From: an uncultured Oscillospiraceae bacterium
GTDB lineage: Bacteria; Bacillota; Clostridia; Oscillospirales; Oscillospiraceae
Reading direction: 5' to 3'
Length of the DNA stretch: 6,772 bases
Assembly: GCA_934569215.1 (NCBI GenBank)
Contig: CAKTKF010000062.1
Coordinates: 1-6,772 of the forward strand
Under the pieces are notes generated by a model, which did no database searches, was not told the origin of the DNA, and saw only the letters and a program-made list of their open reading frames with translations. Shown here piece by piece: positions 5,423-6,772 of the stretch (its first letter is position 1; the number at the start of each line of letters is the position of its first letter). Both the position numbers and the translations under genes were made by a program.

Positions 5423-6448
5423 TCACTGATGAACGCAATCCCGAATCAACGCGGGCAGCTCCGCATAAGCCTTCAATATTTCGTCTTTATGCGCCAACAG
5501 CTCCTCATTCATTTTTGTAAAGTCCACGCAATTCTGATAGCCCGAATCGCCCCAATACAGGATGTTCCGGTCAGCATTATACAAAAGTCTGTCGGCGTTT
5601 TCCATGGAGAAATTATCGGCATTTTCAAACGTTATTGTCTGGGCAGAAGCATATATGATTTCGATAAAGCAGTCTTCGTCATTCCAGATTTCACTTTCAG
5701 TGGCTTTCTGAATTTTCAGCAAATGGCCGCCGCAATTGTTGATCTGGCTTGCAAAGGTACGGTATATGTAAGAATCAACGTCAATGCTGCGCTTTTCGCC
5801 GCCAGAATAAACATGGATTTCGGCAATGTTATTTTCAGCGGCAGCCAATCCGTCCGGCAGCTGCTCCTCATTGTCGCCGACTGCGTAAATCCCAAGAAAG
5901 CAAAGTGCAAGCGCCAGACATAACGAAACGATGGAAACAACCGCTTTTTTACGATTCGTCTTCCATTCATGTATCCCGGTATAAATAACGCAGCCTGAAA
6001 AACCTCCCAATGTATTGATTAAAAAGTCTTCCATTTCCGCGTATCTGCCGCCAAACAGCTGCAAAATCTCAATTGCCAACGAGGTCAGGCCGCAAATAGC
6101 CGCCACCTTTTTCCAGCTGCTTCTGCATGAACGAAAAATAACCGGCAACAAAAAACCAAGCGGGAAGAACAGGGCGAAGTTCAGCAAAATGGGGACAATC
6201 GCGCTTCCAATAAACGGAACCAGATTATAGCTGAAAGACCCATTCAGGCTATAGCGCAGCGTGAAAATTCCTGTTAAATTCAACAGAGTAACACAATAAA
6301 CGCAGAATATCGCCTCAAATATACATTTCCACGAGATATTTCTGCGCTTTTTGAACAGATACAGCAAAGCAAGAATCGCCAAATAAACCAGTATGCCTGC
6401 TAAAAACGATTCTTTCAGCGCCTGAATACCTCTCATTATGTAATTCAT
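5423..6448 (-). CDS. VanZ-like membrane protein with a C-terminal extra domain
   Basis: 341 residues. The first 190 hold about six membrane segments (15-32, 43-64, 80-105, 114-132, 142-158, 169-190). VanZ-like family features are N-L-V-P-F at 75-79, N90 followed by F-F-P-L-G-F-L-L-P at 94-102, E-I-L-Q-L-F at 127-132, and D141 with N-T-L-G-G at 145-149. Charged loops (K33-R36, R107-K114, K163-K168) follow the odd-numbered helices, so by the positive-inside rule the tail (about 191-341) should face outside. That tail is acidic, has four cysteines (239, 260, 307, 338), and matches no domain I recognise. VanZ-type proteins are named for teicoplanin resistance, but most relatives have no proven function; no resistance role can be claimed here. 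ATG 6448 is preceded by AGGGAG at about 9 bases. The gene is clearly more A+T-rich than its neighbours, which hints at transfer. Confidence 0.85.
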   Translation of the reverse strand: MNYIMRGIQALKESFLAGILVYLAILALLYLFKKRRNISWKCIFEAIFCVYCVTLLNLTGIFTLRYSLNGSFSYNLVPFIGSAIVPILLNFALFFPLGFLLPVIFRSCRSSWKKVAAICGLTSLAIEILQLFGGRYAEMEDFLINTLGGFSGCVIYTGIHEWKTNRKKAVVSIVSLCLALALCFLGIYAVGDNEEQLPDGLAAAENNIAEIHVYSGGEKRSIDVDSYIYRTFASQINNCGGHLLKIQKATESEIWNDEDCFIEIIYASAQTITFENADNFSMENADRLLYNADRNILYWGDSGYQNCVDFTKMNEELLAHKDEILKAYAELPALIRDCVHQ

Positions 6449-6491
6449 ACTGTTTCTCTCCCTTGAACAGATTCTGCATAAAGCGCCAGAC

Positions 6492-6521
6492 CAGCCACAG
6501 CATTTTGCACTGCTGTGGCTG
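6492..6521 (-). repeat. Inverted repeat between the FtsK/SpoIIIE and VanZ-like genes
   Basis: An 11-base perfect stem (6492-6502 with 6511-6521, CAGCCACAGCA / TGCTGTGGCTG) around an 8-base loop, 16 bases after the stop of the translocase gene. It could terminate that gene's transcript. However, on the minus strand the stem is followed by GTCTGGCGC with no T-run, so it is not a standard intrinsic terminator. No convincing promoter for the VanZ-like gene was found in this 89-base gap. Confidence 0.5.
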
Positions 6522-6537
6522 TTAACTGATCACGCCA

Positions 6538-6772
6538 TTACATAAGCTCGTCGGGCTGGGCGTCCAGATCGTCAAAGCCCATCTGTTCCGTCTGGCCACC
6601 CTTTTTGGCCGCCCATTGCTCCTTCGTGATCAGAATGGCTCTCGGCTTGGAGCCCTGGAAGGGGCCGACGATGCCCTTTTCCTCCATCTCGTCCACGATT
6701 CGCGCCGCGCGGGCATAGCCCCGCGTCAGGCGGCGCTGGAGCATGGTGACGGAAGCCTGTCCGGTCTCCAGA
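6538..6772 (-). CDS. FtsK/SpoIIIE DNA translocase, C-terminal gamma domain (cut by window edge)
   Basis: Only the last 77 codons are visible; the gene enters from the right edge. The sequence from L-E-T-G-Q-A-S-V through M-L-Q-R-R-L-T-R-G-Y-A-R-A-A-R-I-V-D-E-M-E and G-I-V-G-P-x-x-G-S-K-P-R is the winged-helix gamma domain of FtsK/SpoIIIE proteins. This domain reads short polar DNA sequences and directs the motor along the chromosome. The frame is open to the window edge, so the first visible ATG (6744) is internal and not the real start. A short acidic tail of about 28 residues follows the domain, ending E-L-M. Whether this is the division translocase or the sporulation SpoIIIE cannot be told from the fragment; in many Firmicutes one protein serves both. 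Confidence 0.95.
   Translation of the reverse strand, partial: LETGQASVTMLQRRLTRGYARAARIVDEMEEKGIVGPFQGSKPRAILITKEQWAAKKGGQTEQMGFDDLDAQPDELM

Noticed and set aside
6315..6503. A 62-residue open frame overlapping the 5' end of the VanZ-like gene
   Set aside because: It is in another frame of the same strand and has no ribosome binding site. The VanZ-like frame has the family motifs and a proper start, and no frameshift is needed.

Overview
The window reads as chromosomal DNA of a Gram-positive, endospore-forming Clostridia-type bacterium with fairly high G+C. The evidence is a spoIIIA sporulation operon, strong AGGAGG-type ribosome binding sites, TATAAT promoters, a CoaX-type (type III) pantothenate kinase and an ECF-family vitamin transporter. 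The G+C-rich sequence together with sporulation genes would fit a relative of the Oscillospiraceae/Ruminococcaceae, but that placement is inference. All but one gene lie on the minus strand.

Layout from left to right. (1) Positions 1-2439, minus strand: spoIIIAA, spoIIIAB, spoIIIAC, spoIIIAD and the first 172 codons of spoIIIAE. Every junction overlaps by 1 or 4 bases. These are the first five genes of the operon that builds the SpoIIIA channel between mother cell and forespore; the rest lies beyond the left edge. (2) Positions 2440-2547: an intergenic region with two perfect hairpins. One is a clear terminator for coaX; the other is a GC-rich palindrome just upstream of the spoIIIAA ribosome binding site and is unexplained. 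(3) Positions 2548-5332: a coenzyme A locus. On the minus strand, a panT-like ECF substrate-binding subunit is followed 12 bases later by coaX. Divergently on the plus strand lies coaBC. The 178-base region between them holds two well-formed back-to-back sigma-A promoters. (4) Positions 5340-5376: a strong terminator between convergent coaBC and the next gene. (5) Positions 5423-6448, minus strand: a VanZ-like membrane protein with an unrecognised, probably extracellular C-terminal domain. It is visibly more A+T-rich than its neighbours. (6) Positions 6538-6772, minus strand: the C-terminal gamma domain of an FtsK/SpoIIIE DNA translocase, cut by the right edge.

Together the CoA genes cover pantothenate uptake (PanT-like), phosphorylation (CoaX), and conversion to 4'-phosphopantetheine (CoaBC). 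The spoIIIA genes belong to mother-cell sporulation. The FtsK/SpoIIIE fragment belongs to chromosome translocation during division or sporulation. No mobile element, CRISPR array, tRNA or rRNA was seen. I found no convincing undescribed system. The most open items are the VanZ-like protein with its extra domain, the palindrome before spoIIIAA, and a repeated TACAGC element around the divergent CoA promoters.
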